Below, in pieces: positions 15,219 through 24,770 of a stretch of DNA of 64,000 nucleotides. Position 1 is the first letter of the stretch, and each line of letters opens with the position of its first letter. A model generated the notes under the pieces. The model saw only the letters and a program-made list of their open reading frames with translations, was not told the DNA's origin and did not search any database. This DNA is from Rhodospirillales bacterium (GTDB lineage Bacteria; Pseudomonadota; Alphaproteobacteria; ATCC43930; CGMCC-115725). The position numbers and the translations under genes are program-made. Where the stretch lies: NCBI GenBank assembly GCA_028288725.1, contig JAQGIC010000072.1:30447-94446 (forward strand), written 5' to 3'.

Positions 15219-16308
15219 CGACGGCTCCGTCGGCACGCGCGCGAAAATTTCCCTGGCGCCGGCGAAATCCCCCACGCGGTTCGTGCGTCCGGTTCTGCTG
15301 GTACTGGGCCCGATGGTCGCCGTCGTCGCGGCCGTCGGGTTCTATCTGACGGGCGGTCGTTTCGTGTCGATCGACAATGCTTATGTCCAGGTCGACAAGG
15401 TCGCGGTCGCGACCGACGTGTCCGGTCTGGTCGCTACGGTCGATGTCGCCGAGCATCAGACTGTCAAGCAGGGCCAAGTGTTGTTCCGCCTGGATGACGC
15501 CCCGTTCAGGATCGCGGTCGACCGTGCCGCCGCCGGGTTGGCCAGCGCCCGCAACGAGCTTGAAGCGCAGAAGTCGAGCTATCGGCAGAAGCAGGACGAA
15601 ATCCAGCTGCTGCAGGCCGATCAGGCGTTCTTCGATCGCGAATTCAAACGCCAGGCCGAGCTGTCGTCCCATGGCGCCGCGACCAACCAGCAATTGGACC
15701 TGTCGCAGCATCAGGCCGACACGGCCCGGCGCAAGCTCGCGGCGTCCCAGCACGAGCTGGCGGCGCTGGGGGCCGAGCTGAGCGGCCAACCCGATCTGGC
15801 CGTGGAGCAGCAGCCGCGCTATCTCGCCGCCAAGGCGATGCTCGATACGGCGCAATATAATCTCAGCCGGACCATCGTGCAGGCGCCGGACAATGGCGTC
15901 GTCGCCAATGTGTCGAGCCTGCGCCCCGGCCAGTATCTGGCGGCCGGCACGCCCGGCTTCAGCCTGATCGAAACGGACCGCATCTGGGTGTCGGCCAATC
16001 CCAAGGAGACCGAACTCACCTATGTGCAGCCGAACCAGCCGGTCGATGTGACGGTCGATACCTATCCGGACGTGGTCTGGAAGGGCACGGTCGAGAGCGT
16101 CAGCCCGGCGAGTGCCGCCGAGTTTTCCATGCTGCCGGCCCAGAACAGCTCGGGCAATTGGGTCAAGGTGGTGCAGCGCATCCCGATGCGCGTGCGCATC
16201 CAACGCCAGGAGGGTCAACCGATCCTGCGCGCCGGCATGAGCGTCGAGACCGATATCGACACCGGCCACAAGCGCCATTTGTCCGACCTGTTCGGCGGCC
16301 TGTTCTAA
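15211..16308 (+). CDS. emrA: HlyD/EmrA family periplasmic adaptor
   Basis: A 365-residue membrane-fusion protein linking the inner-membrane pump to the outer-membrane channel. It has one N-terminal membrane segment (about residues 29-49), a biotinyl-lipoyl-like domain split around a coiled-coil hairpin (about 100-200, with many Gln, Ala and Glu residues), and a beta-barrel (ETDRIWVSANPKETELTYV). Family marks are DNAYVQVDKVAVATDVSG and the ending GMSVETDIDTG. It overlaps marR and is followed after 16 bases by the MFS pump gene, as in emrAB operons. Confidence 0.9.
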   Translation: MVDDGSVGTRAKISLAPAKSPTRFVRPVLLVLGPMVAVVAAVGFYLTGGRFVSIDNAYVQVDKVAVATDVSGLVATVDVAEHQTVKQGQVLFRLDDAPFRIAVDRAAAGLASARNELEAQKSSYRQKQDEIQLLQADQAFFDREFKRQAELSSHGAATNQQLDLSQHQADTARRKLAASQHELAALGAELSGQPDLAVEQQPRYLAAKAMLDTAQYNLSRTIVQAPDNGVVANVSSLRPGQYLAAGTPGFSLIETDRIWVSANPKETELTYVQPNQPVDVTVDTYPDVVWKGTVESVSPASAAEFSMLPAQNSSGNWVKVVQRIPMRVRIQRQEGQPILRAGMSVETDIDTGHKRHLSDLFGGLF

Positions 16309-16324
16309 GCGGATCCGACAAGCG

Positions 16325-17851
16325 ATGACGGCCAAAGCGAACCATCGCGGCGCCATCACGGTCTGCGTCATGCTGGCGACGATCATGCAGGCGCTCGACA
16401 CCACGATCGCCAATGTGGCGCTGCCCTATATGCAGGGCAGCCTGTCGGCGTCCCAGGATCAGATCAACTGGGTACTGACATCCTATATCGTCGCGGCCGC
16501 GATCATGACGCCGCCGACCGGCTGGCTCGCCGGCCGGTTCGGGCGCAAGCGCCTGTTCCTGGTCGCAGTCGTCGGCTTCACCATCGCCTCGATCCTATGC
16601 GCGGTCGCGACCTCGCTGCCGCAGATCGTGCTCTATCGGCTGCTGCAAGGCGTGTTCGGTGCCTCGCTGGTGCCCTTGAGCCAGGCGGTGCTGCTCGACA
16701 TCTATCCGCGCGAACAACAGGGCTCGGCCATGGCGCTCTGGGGCGTCGGCGTGATGGTCGGGCCGATCCTGGGGCCGACGCTCGGCGGCTGGCTGACCGA
16801 GCATTATGATTGGCGCTGGGTGTTCTACATCAACCTGCCGATCGGCATCCTGACCTTCCTCGGGCTGTCGACCTTTTTGAGCGAGACTCCGCGCAACGCC
16901 TTGGCAAAGCTCGATTGGATGGGCTTCGGCATGCTCAGCTTGGGGATCGGCGCGCTCCAGATGATGCTGGATCGCGGCGAGCAGCTGGACTGGTTCAGCT
17001 CGGTCGAGATCCTGACCGAGACGACGGTCTCGATCGTCGCCTTCTATCTGTTCTTCGTCCATAGCTTCACGGCCAAGAACCCGTTCATCCCGCTGCGGCT
17101 GTTCCGCGACCGGAATTTCGCGACCGGCATCGGCTTCATCTTCGTGGTCGGCATCATCCTGCTGGCCACGCTGGCGCTGCTGACCCCGTTCCTGCAAACC
17201 CTGATGGGCTATCCGGTCGTGACCGCCGGCCTGGTCCTGGCACCGCGCGGTGTCGGCACGATGCTGGCGATGATGGCGGTCGGCAAGATGATCGCCCGCG
17301 TCGACACGCGCTATCTGATCCTGGGCGGCCTGACCCTGACCGCGATCGCGCTGTGGCAGATGACCCACTTCACCCAGGACGTCTCCCAGGCGACGCTGAT
17401 CGAGAGCGGCTTCATCCAGGGCGCCGGGTTGGGCTTCATCTTCGTGCCGCTCAGCACCAATACCTTCGGCACGCTGGCGCCGGCCGACCGGGCCCAGGGC
17501 ACCGGCCTGTTCAGCCTGATGCGCAATCTGGGCAGCAGCATCGGCATCTCGGTCGTCTCCAGCCTGCTGACCAGCGAGACCCAGATCAACCACGCCAACT
17601 TGGCCACGCTCGTCACGCCTTACAACCGGCTGCTGCAGGCACCGCCCTATGCCCAGATCTGGAATCCGACCAGCGTGGCCGGCCGCGCGATGCTCGATGC
17701 CGAAATTACCCGCCAGGCGACGCTGATCGGCTATATCGACGCGTTCAAGCTGATGCTGATCGTCTCCATTCTGGCCATGCCGCTGGTGCTGCTGCTGCGC
17801 AAGCCCAAGAGCGCCCCCGATGCCCATGCCGCCGCGGCGGCGATGGATTGA
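16325..17851 (+). CDS. emrB: DHA2-family drug/proton antiporter, EmrB/QacA type
   Basis: A 508-residue inner-membrane transporter with 14 predicted membrane segments. The motifs LDTTIANVALPYMQG (segment 1), WLAGRFGRKRLF (loop 2-3) and GPILGPTLGGWLTEHYDWRW (motif C, antiporter) are diagnostic of DHA2 multidrug pumps. With the adaptor upstream and the outer-membrane factor downstream it forms a tripartite pump that moves hydrophobic toxic compounds out of the cell, using the proton gradient. Substrates cannot be told. Confidence 0.92.
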   Translation: MTAKANHRGAITVCVMLATIMQALDTTIANVALPYMQGSLSASQDQINWVLTSYIVAAAIMTPPTGWLAGRFGRKRLFLVAVVGFTIASILCAVATSLPQIVLYRLLQGVFGASLVPLSQAVLLDIYPREQQGSAMALWGVGVMVGPILGPTLGGWLTEHYDWRWVFYINLPIGILTFLGLSTFLSETPRNALAKLDWMGFGMLSLGIGALQMMLDRGEQLDWFSSVEILTETTVSIVAFYLFFVHSFTAKNPFIPLRLFRDRNFATGIGFIFVVGIILLATLALLTPFLQTLMGYPVVTAGLVLAPRGVGTMLAMMAVGKMIARVDTRYLILGGLTLTAIALWQMTHFTQDVSQATLIESGFIQGAGLGFIFVPLSTNTFGTLAPADRAQGTGLFSLMRNLGSSIGISVVSSLLTSETQINHANLATLVTPYNRLLQAPPYAQIWNPTSVAGRAMLDAEITRQATLIGYIDAFKLMLIVSILAMPLVLLLRKPKSAPDAHAAAAAMD

Positions 17852-17865
17852 CGAAGGACCGATCG

Positions 17866-19221
17866 ATGCCGAATGCCCGGGCGCTCTGCGTCCTGTTGCC
17901 CCTGTTCACGGCTTCGCCGGCGTTGGCCGAGAGCCTGACCGATACCTTGGCCGACACCTACGCCGGTAACGCCACGATCCAGGCCCAGCGCTACAGCCTG
18001 CGCGGAACCGACGAGCGGCTGCCTCAAGCGGAATCCGGCTGGCGACCGTCGGTCACCCTGAACGGATCGATCAGCCGGGGTCCGCAGGAATTCGTGTTCG
18101 TGCCGGTCCATGACCAATGGCTGACCGCGCGCAATGTCACTCTTCAGATCCTGCAGCCGCTCTATCGCGGCGGCGGCACGGTCGCGGGCATCGCCCAGGC
18201 CAACGCGGAGATCGGCGCGGGCCAGGCCGAACTGAGCGATGTCGAGCAGCAGCAGCTCTATGCCGCGGCATCGGCCTATCTCGACGTCTATCGCGACCAG
18301 AGTCTGGTCGAGCTCAGCCGCAATCTGGTCGACGTGCTGGACGTCAACGAGAAGAATGTCCGCTCGACCTTCCGGGCCGGTGCCGCAACCGAAACCGACA
18401 CGTCCCAGGCGGCCGCCCGCCTGGAAGGCGCGATCGCCAGCCGGCTCGCCGCCGAAGGCGAATTCGCCACGTCCCGGGCGGGTTTCAAGGCGGTCGTCGG
18501 CCGGGATCCGGGCGCGCTGGCCGCACCGACGCTGATCGGCCAATTGCCGGCCAACGAGGCCGACGCCCAGGCCGTCGCGGCGACCCAGCATCCGGCCCTG
18601 ATCGCCGCCCGCCGGCGCGTCGAGGCGGCGGTGCAGAAGGTCGATGTCGCGCGCGCCCAACTGCTGCCCAAGGTCGACGCGGTCGGCCTCTTGAGCCATG
18701 AGGACGATGCGTTTACCCGGGGCGATCGGATGAATTCGGCGACCGTGGGCTTCCAGGCGAGCATTCCGCTGTATGAATCCGGCAGTGCCTACGCCGAGAT
18801 CCGGGCGGCGCGCGAAGCGGTCGCACAGCAGCAGAAGGCCGAGTTGCAGACCGAACGCGATGTCGCCCGTCAGGTCACCGCCGCCTGGAACCGCCTGGCG
18901 GCGGCCCGCGCCCAGCAGGATCAGTTCCGGGCCCAGATCGAGGCCAACCAGGTGGCGCTGCGCACGACGCGCGACCAGGTCACCGCCGGCACGCGCACGC
19001 GGCTCGATCTGCTGAATGCGGAACAGGAATTATTTTCCAGCCGCGTCAATCTGGTCGCGGCCCAGCACGATACATACGCGGCGAGCTTTCGCCTGGAGTT
19101 GGCCGCCGGCGTGTTCACGCCCAGGGCCTTGGGCCTGGCGGTCGAGACTTACGACCCGACCCGTCATCTGGATCAGGTCAAGGGCAAGTGGATCGGCACC
19201 ATGCCGCCGGCGGCCGAGTAG
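17866..19221 (+). CDS. TolC-type outer-membrane efflux protein
   Basis: A 451-residue outer-membrane factor with a signal peptide cleaved after about residue 21 (SPALA). Two similar halves of long helices and short beta-strands form the trimeric channel-tunnel. Typical segments are LQILQPLYRGG, AAASAYLDVYRDQSLVELSR, VGFQASIPLYESG and 'TRLDLLNAEQELFSSRVNL'. The ATG at 17866 follows GAAGGA. The gene starts 14 bases after emrB, completing the efflux operon. The stop codon lies within a terminator hairpin. Confidence 0.9.
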   Translation: MPNARALCVLLPLFTASPALAESLTDTLADTYAGNATIQAQRYSLRGTDERLPQAESGWRPSVTLNGSISRGPQEFVFVPVHDQWLTARNVTLQILQPLYRGGGTVAGIAQANAEIGAGQAELSDVEQQQLYAAASAYLDVYRDQSLVELSRNLVDVLDVNEKNVRSTFRAGAATETDTSQAAARLEGAIASRLAAEGEFATSRAGFKAVVGRDPGALAAPTLIGQLPANEADAQAVAATQHPALIAARRRVEAAVQKVDVARAQLLPKVDAVGLLSHEDDAFTRGDRMNSATVGFQASIPLYESGSAYAEIRAAREAVAQQQKAELQTERDVARQVTAAWNRLAAARAQQDQFRAQIEANQVALRTTRDQVTAGTRTRLDLLNAEQELFSSRVNLVAAQHDTYAASFRLELAAGVFTPRALGLAVETYDPTRHLDQVKGKWIGTMPPAAE

Positions 19222-19236
19222 CCGCCGGCGGTCTTT
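19204..19236 (+). terminator. Rho-independent terminator of the efflux operon
   Basis: An 11-base GC stem (19204-19214 with 19221-19231) with a six-base loop is followed by TCTTT. It overlaps the end of the tolC-like gene and lies between two convergent genes, so it may also stop transcription from the right. Confidence 0.65.
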
Positions 19237-19245
19237 GGCCGGCGC

Positions 19246-20487
19246 TTAGCCCTTGGTATGCACGAAGGCCGGGAACTCGATCTTCGCGTCCGTGCCGGGT
19301 TTCGGCCAGAGCGTGACCTGCTTGCCGTCCTGCCATTGCAGCGTGACGCCGGTGACGAAGTCGGGGCCGTATTTCATCGCATGGGTGAATTCGCTGTCCT
19401 TGCCGTAGAACTGCACCCGGCCGATCGTGCCGACATAATCGGTCTGTTCGAGCGCATCGACCAGCTTCTCCGGATCGCTCGACCCGGCACGCTTTACCGC
19501 GGCGGCGACCACATTGATGGCATCGTGGGTGGTGAAACCGGTATAGGCCGGCGGCTCGCCGTATTTCTTGGCATAGGCCGCCATGAACGGCTGTGTGTTC
19601 GGCGTCAGCTGGGCGCCCGGCGAGGCGGCCGACTGGGTCATCACGCCGGCGGCGGCGCCGTTGGTATCCTTCCAGAACGTGCCGGACGTGGCCTGGGACG
19701 ATTGCCCCATCATCGGGATCGGTACCTGCTGCTGGGCCGCCTGCACCGTGGGCTGCACACCGACATGACTGATGCCGGTCACGATGATGTCCGGCTTTTC
19801 GCCTTCGATCTTGTTGAAGATCGGCGTGAAGTCGGTCGTATCCGGCGAGAAGCGGATATGGTCCAGCACCTTGACCCCGACCTTGGGCAGGCAATTGATG
19901 TATTCGGCATCGAGCGGCGTCGTCCAGGCGGCGTCCTCGCTGAAGATCACCGCCGTTTCGATATGATATTTCGGAATCATCAGCGTCTTCATCGAATCGC
20001 ACACGGAATCCGCGATGAAGGCCGAGGTCATCCACTCGTGGAACGTGTAGCGGTTATGCGCATAATCCTCGTGGACATGCCGGCTGATTTCGTTGCTGGC
20101 GGCCCCCGTCGTGATGAACGGCGTCTTGAGGCGCGCGGCCCAGGGCTGCAGGGCGAGCGCCACCTCGCTGATATAAGTGCCGACCACGGCCACGACCTTG
20201 TCGTCGCTGACGGCGCGCTGGAACGCGCGCACCGCGTCGGACGAGGAGGAATGATCGTCGTAGAGCACCAGCTCGATCTTGCGGCCGTCGACGCCGCCGG
20301 CGGCGTTGATCTCGTCGGCGGCCATTTGGGCGCCCTTGCTGATGCCGGCACCGGCGATCGCCGATTCCTCGGAAATGACGCCGATCCTGATCGGGTCCTT
20401 CGATTGCGCCAATGCCGGCGCGGACGCGGTCAGCGCCACGGCGGTCGTGGCCAGAAGATAGAGTTTTGCTGCTGATATGCTGCGCAT
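19246..20487 (-). CDS. ABC transporter substrate-binding protein, branched-chain amino-acid type
   Basis: A 413-residue periplasmic binding protein of the Leu/Ile/Val (type 1 periplasmic) class. The signal peptide is cleaved after about residue 27 (SAPALA). The mature part starts KDPIRIGVISEESAIAGAGI and contains ELVLYDDHSSSSDAVRAFQR and GTYISEVALALQPWAARL. No permease or ATPase genes lie beside it, so its transporter must be elsewhere. A GGGAGG ribosome site precedes the ATG. The ligand could be an amino acid, amide, aromatic acid or other small molecule. Confidence 0.88.
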   Translation of the reverse strand: MRSISAAKLYLLATTAVALTASAPALAQSKDPIRIGVISEESAIAGAGISKGAQMAADEINAAGGVDGRKIELVLYDDHSSSSDAVRAFQRAVSDDKVVAVVGTYISEVALALQPWAARLKTPFITTGAASNEISRHVHEDYAHNRYTFHEWMTSAFIADSVCDSMKTLMIPKYHIETAVIFSEDAAWTTPLDAEYINCLPKVGVKVLDHIRFSPDTTDFTPIFNKIEGEKPDIIVTGISHVGVQPTVQAAQQQVPIPMMGQSSQATSGTFWKDTNGAAAGVMTQSAASPGAQLTPNTQPFMAAYAKKYGEPPAYTGFTTHDAINVVAAAVKRAGSSDPEKLVDALEQTDYVGTIGRVQFYGKDSEFTHAMKYGPDFVTGVTLQWQDGKQVTLWPKPGTDAKIEFPAFVHTKG

Positions 20488-20600
20488 GATGCCTCCCTGG
20501 AACGCCCGGGCCGTTGGGTGCGGGGCACCGTCGGCGGGCAGGTTAGGAGAGGATCATCACATAGTTTGAGCCCTAAGTAATCTGGCGATGCGCCGCAGTC

Positions 20601-21863
20601 TCAGGCGAATCCGACGCCGAGCGAGGCGAGTGCTTGCCAATAGCCCGGATAGGTCTTGGCGACGCAGCCGGGGTCCAGGATGGTGATGCCGTGGGTCTTG
20701 AGCCCGGCCAGCGCGAAGCTCATGGCGATGCGGTGGTCGGCGTAGGTCTCGATCCGCGTCGGCAGGTGCTGACCGGCGAGCGACGGATCGGACGCGACGA
20801 TCAGGTCGTCGCCGTCCTCGCGGCCGAGGCCCGGCCGGATGCGCGACAGTTCGGTCGCGAGTGCGGCGACCCGGTCGCATTCCTTGACGCGCAGGTTGGC
20901 GATGCCGACGAAGCGGACCGGCGTCGCGTTGAACATCGCCAGCACGGCCAGGGTCGGCACGGCGTCCTGCATCTGCGCGCCGTCGATGATTGCGGGCAGG
21001 TGCGGGAAGGCGGCAATCAACGCGTGGGCCCGGGCGTCGGGTTGCGTAAATGCGTCGGCCCTGGTGCCCTGATCGATGGCGCCCCCGGTCAGCGCTTCCG
21101 CCGCCCAGAGATAGGTGGCCGCCGAGGCATCGGGCTCGACCGCGAAATCACTCGCGACATAGCCGGTCGGCGCGACCCGCCAGGACGCTTCGCTCGGTCG
21201 ATCAACTTTGGCACCGAAGCTCGCCATGGCGGCCAGCGTCAGATCCACATAGCCGCGCGCGCCGATTTCCGGGCCGGTCAAGGCGACCTCGATCGGCCCC
21301 CGGCCGCAGGCGGCGGCCATCAGCAGGGCCGAGACATATTGGCTGGACAGGCCGGCGTCGATCTCGACCCGGCCGCCGGGAAGGGGGCCGCGACCGTGGA
21401 TCGTGACCGGCGGGCAGCCGGTCTCGGCCGTGGCGTCGACGCCCAGCGTGCGCAGCGCGTCCACCAGCGGTCGGATCGGCCGCTTGCGCATGTGCGGATC
21501 GCCGTCGACCACGACCGTGCCCTCGACCATGGCGGCGGCGGCGGTTAGGAACCGCGTCGCGGTGCCGGCATTGCCGAGGAACAGCGGCCGGGCCGGCGCG
21601 CCCAACCGACCCGTGCCGGTGACGGTGAAGCTGGTCGCGTCCGGCTCCTCGACGCGCACACCCATCTCGCGCAGTGCCTCGGCCATGCGGGCGGTATCGT
21701 CGCTCTTGAGCGCACCGGTCAGGCGGCTGGTGCCGTCGGCGAGTGCCGCCAGCAGCAGCGCGCGGTTGGTGATGGATTTCGAGCCCGGCGGGGCCACGCG
21801 GCCGCGCAACGGGCGCGTCGGCGGAATGATGGTCAGTTCACTGCGGTCGAGGAGGGAAGTCAT
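20601..21863 (-). CDS. aroA: 3-phosphoshikimate 1-carboxyvinyltransferase (EPSP synthase)
   Basis: A 420-residue enzyme of the shikimate pathway that joins shikimate-3-phosphate and phosphoenolpyruvate. The substrate loop APPGSKSITNRALLLAAL (Lys29), the LFLGNAGTATRFLTA motif and RVKECDRVAALATEL are present, and the protein has normal length. I chose the ATG at 21863 over a TTG two codons upstream. It is separated from the upstream RAM-domain gene by a palindromic repeat element. Confidence 0.95.
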   Translation of the reverse strand: MTSLLDRSELTIIPPTRPLRGRVAPPGSKSITNRALLLAALADGTSRLTGALKSDDTARMAEALREMGVRVEEPDATSFTVTGTGRLGAPARPLFLGNAGTATRFLTAAAAMVEGTVVVDGDPHMRKRPIRPLVDALRTLGVDATAETGCPPVTIHGRGPLPGGRVEIDAGLSSQYVSALLMAAACGRGPIEVALTGPEIGARGYVDLTLAAMASFGAKVDRPSEASWRVAPTGYVASDFAVEPDASAATYLWAAEALTGGAIDQGTRADAFTQPDARAHALIAAFPHLPAIIDGAQMQDAVPTLAVLAMFNATPVRFVGIANLRVKECDRVAALATELSRIRPGLGREDGDDLIVASDPSLAGQHLPTRIETYADHRIAMSFALAGLKTHGITILDPGCVAKTYPGYWQALASLGVGFA

Positions 21864-21884
21864 CTGCAAACCCGGCCTTTTAAG

Positions 21885-21993
21885 CCGTCATTCCCGCGGA
21901 GGGAATCCAGCAAGAGCCGCGTCTGCGGCGACATAGTTCTTTTCCGCGCTGCCGCGCGTAAGCGCTGGATTCCCGCGTTCGCGGGAATGACGG
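21885..21993. repeat. Inverted-repeat element, GTCATTCCCGCG family, copy 1
   Basis: The 109-base element has exact outer inverted repeats CCGTCATTCCCGCG (21885-21898) and its complement (21980-21993). Each end is itself a small hairpin (TTCCC/GGGAA on the left, ATTCCCGCG/CGCGGGAAT on the right) followed by the inner inverted pair ATCCAG and CTGGAT. Elements with this end sequence are widespread in Proteobacteria as non-autonomous repeats. A second copy lies at 51090-51213. Confidence 0.85.
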
Positions 21994-21999
21994 AACAGG

Positions 22000-22257
22000 C
22001 TAATGCGACTTGTCTTCCGAGAACGCCTTGTAGGCGATGACCGTGAAGGTGTCCTTCACGCCCGGCAGGGTCTGCAGCTTCTCGGTGACGAAGCGGCCGA
22101 TATCGGTCTCTTCGTCCAGATAGCACTTCATCATCAGGTCCCACTGGCCCGAGGTCGAATAGACCTCGGAGACCTGCTCGACCGCCTGCACGGCCTCGTC
22201 GGCCACGATATAGGCCTTGCCGAGGTCGCACTTCACATTGACGAAGATGGTCTTCAT
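22000..22257 (-). CDS. Stand-alone Lrp/AsnC-type ligand-binding (RAM) domain protein
   Basis: An 85-residue protein that consists only of the C-terminal effector domain of Lrp/AsnC regulators (YSTSGQWDLMMKCYLDEE, then GVKDTFTVIAYKAF), without the helix-turn-helix. Such proteins form dimers or higher rings and may bind amino acids. It starts 14 bases after the helicase gene, with which it is probably co-transcribed. A role in sensing amino acids is plausible from the family but not shown. Confidence 0.88.
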   Translation of the reverse strand: MKTIFVNVKCDLGKAYIVADEAVQAVEQVSEVYSTSGQWDLMMKCYLDEETDIGRFVTEKLQTLPGVKDTFTVIAYKAFSEDKSH

Positions 22258-22271
22258 GGTCGCACCGGAAC

Positions 22272-23855
22272 TCAGGCGCCGCGGGCGCTGATCTTGACCG
22301 GCCGGGCGAGGAAGGCCGGCAGATGATCGCCGAAGCCCACGACGCGCTCATCATCTTCCTCGTCGCGTCGGCGATGGTGGCCGCGGGCGTTCGAGATCGG
22401 CGTGATCGTCGCGGTGTTGGCATTGGTCGGGCCGCCCATCTGAATGGGGGCGGGGCCGGACCGATCCGGACGCGGCTCATGCTTCGCGGGCTTGCGATCG
22501 CGATCGCGGCTGCGCTCGCGCTTCGCCGGACGCTCGGCGGCGACCTCATGTTCGACTACGGTCTCGACCGGCTGCTCGACGACCGCTTCCACGGCCGCTG
22601 GCGCCGTCTCATGGCGCGTGGCACCCCGACGCGGACGCTCGCCGCGACCGGCGGACGCGCCGCCGCGACCGCTGCCTTCGCTCCGACCGCCACGACGACG
22701 CGGGGCATCGTCGGCATCGAATTCCGGATGCTCGAACCCTTCGACCGCCAGCACGGGGATCGGCTGATTGATCAGCCGCTCGACCGCCCGCAGCGCCTTG
22801 CCTTCTTCCGGCGTGGCGATGGTGAAGGCACGGCCCTGGTTGCCGGCGCGGCCGGTGCGGCCGATACGGTGGACATAATCCTCGGGATGGATCGGCACGT
22901 CGAAATTGAACACATGGCTCAAGCCCTGCACGTCGAGCCCGCGGGCCGCGACATCGCTCGCGACCAGGATGCGGACCTCGCCGGCGCGGAACTTGTCGAG
23001 CGTCGCCGTGCGCAGCGACTGCGCCAGATCGCCATGGATCGGCAGCGCGTCGAAGCCGTGGCGAGCCAGCGACTTGTGCAGGATATCGACGTCTTTCTTG
23101 CGATTGCAGAAGATGATCGCGTTCTTGACGTCTTCGGTCTCGATGAACTTGCGCAGCAGGCGGCGCTTTTCCTCGGCGAACACGACGCTAACCGATTGGG
23201 TCACGGTGATCGCGGTCGTCGCCGGCCGGGCGACGGTGATTTCCTTGGGATTGGTCAGGAACGCGTCGGCCAGGCGGCGGATTTCCGGCGGCATCGTCGC
23301 GGAGAAGAACAGGGTCTGTCGGATCTTGGGCAGCAGCGAGACGATCCGCTCGATATCCGGAATGAAGCCCATGTCGAGCATGCGGTCGGCTTCGTCGATC
23401 ACCAGGATGCGCACGTCCGACAGCAGGATCTTGCCGCGGTCGAACAGGTCCATCAGGCGACCCGGCGTGGCGATCAGCACATCGACGCCGCGATCGAGCT
23501 TGCGCTCCTGGTCGGAGAAGCTCTCGCCGCCGATCAGCAGGGCCATGGTCAGCTTATGCTGCTTGCCATAGGTCTCGAACGCGTTCGAGACCTGGGCGGC
23601 CAGTTCGCGCGTCGGCTCCAGGATCAGCGTGCGCGGCATGCGCGCCCGGGCCCGACCCGAAGCCAGGATGTCGATCATGGGGAGCGTGAAGCCCGCCGTC
23701 TTGCCCGTGCCCGTCTGGGCGCAGCCCAGCACGTCCCGCCCCTGGAGAACATAGGGGATGGCCTGCTCCTGGATCGGCGTCGGCGTGGTGTAGCCGGCGT
23801 CGGTGATAGCTTTCAGCAGGTCCGGCGAGAGACCAAGGTCAGCAAAGTCGGTCAA
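22272..23855 (-). CDS. DEAD-box RNA helicase, RhlE type
   Basis: An RNA helicase of about 527 residues. Motifs in order: Q motif (FADLGL...PTPIQEQAIP), AQTGTGKT, PTRELAAQV, VIDEADRMLDMGF, FSATMPPEIR, DVAARGLDVQG and HRIGRTGRAG. A basic, low-complexity tail of about 150 residues rich in Arg, Gly, Glu and Pro follows and probably binds RNA. The start is not certain: no ATG exists; a TTG at 23855 (LTDFADLGLS) matches the family start, and another TTG at 23936 would add 27 residues. It should unwind structured RNA in ribosome assembly or mRNA decay, often important in the cold. Confidence 0.88.
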   Translation of the reverse strand: MTDFADLGLSPDLLKAITDAGYTTPTPIQEQAIPYVLQGRDVLGCAQTGTGKTAGFTLPMIDILASGRARARMPRTLILEPTRELAAQVSNAFETYGKQHKLTMALLIGGESFSDQERKLDRGVDVLIATPGRLMDLFDRGKILLSDVRILVIDEADRMLDMGFIPDIERIVSLLPKIRQTLFFSATMPPEIRRLADAFLTNPKEITVARPATTAITVTQSVSVVFAEEKRRLLRKFIETEDVKNAIIFCNRKKDVDILHKSLARHGFDALPIHGDLAQSLRTATLDKFRAGEVRILVASDVAARGLDVQGLSHVFNFDVPIHPEDYVHRIGRTGRAGNQGRAFTIATPEEGKALRAVERLINQPIPVLAVEGFEHPEFDADDAPRRRGGRSEGSGRGGASAGRGERPRRGATRHETAPAAVEAVVEQPVETVVEHEVAAERPAKRERSRDRDRKPAKHEPRPDRSGPAPIQMGGPTNANTATITPISNARGHHRRRDEEDDERVVGFGDHLPAFLARPVKISARGA

Positions 23856-24071
23856 GGGCGTTTCGATCCCCGGTTCAAAAACAAGTGTGCGAGCGTGAAT
23901 AGCGCTGTAATTGGTCCGGTTTGGAGCAAAAGTCAAAGCAGATCATTGCTCCTCCAAGGAAGCCCAGCCATGCGAACGTCGATTCGTCGTTGAACTCGGG
24001 GTCGGCTGCCCGTCACATGGCGCCTTGTCCACGGCGCCGGTGCAGGACCGGCGTGGCGGCGGGAGGCTTCC

Positions 24072-24770
24072 ATGGCAGAAAAGCAACGGCTCTTACTTTT
24101 ACCCGGGCTGTTGTGCGACGCGGCGCTCTGGCAGTTCCAAAGCGAGGCGTTGGCTGACATTGCCGAGGTGACGGTCGCGGATTTCACCCGGTCGGACTCG
24201 ATCGCCGCCATGGCGGAGGACGCGCTCGCCGCGGCGCCGGACCGCTTCGCGCTCGCCGGCCTGTCGATGGGCGGCTATGTGGCGCTCGAGATCATGCGGC
24301 GGGCACCCGACCGGGTGACCCATCTGGCGTTGCTCGATACCTCCGCGCGGCCCGATACGCCCGAGTTGACCGAGCGGCGCAAGGCGCTGATCGAACTCGC
24401 GTCCCATGGCAAGTTCAAGGGCGTCACGCCGCGCCTGCTGCCCCTGCTACTGCACAAGGCCCATCAGTTTCCGCCCTTGAGCGACATCGTGATCGAGATG
24501 GCGGCCCGCATCGGCCAACCGGCCTTCATCCGCCAGGAGACCGCGATCATGGGGCGGCAGGATAGCCGACCCTTCCTCAAGGACATCAAGGTGCCCACCC
24601 TGGTGCTGGTCGGGGAGGACGATCAACTGACGCCGGTTCACCTGCACGAAGAGCTGGCAGACGGCATCAAGGGCTCGGAATTCCAGATCATCGCCCGGTC
24701 AGGGCATCTGACCCCGCTGGAACAGCCGGACATGGTCAATCGGGCGCTGTTCGATTGGTTGACCGCCTGA
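24072..24770 (+). CDS. Alpha/beta hydrolase
   Basis: A 232-residue cytoplasmic hydrolase. The start (LLLLPGLLCDAALW) gives the oxyanion-hole strand, the nucleophile elbow is GLSMGG (Ser near residue 67), the acid is in LVGEDDQLTP, and the His in ARSGHLTPLEQPD. The substrate is unknown; similar proteins hydrolyse esters or lactones. GGGAGG precedes the ATG. Its TGA overlaps the ATG of the transporter gene by one base, so the two are co-expressed and may handle the same compound. Confidence 0.88.
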   Translation: MAEKQRLLLLPGLLCDAALWQFQSEALADIAEVTVADFTRSDSIAAMAEDALAAAPDRFALAGLSMGGYVALEIMRRAPDRVTHLALLDTSARPDTPELTERRKALIELASHGKFKGVTPRLLPLLLHKAHQFPPLSDIVIEMAARIGQPAFIRQETAIMGRQDSRPFLKDIKVPTLVLVGEDDQLTPVHLHEELADGIKGSEFQIIARSGHLTPLEQPDMVNRALFDWLTA

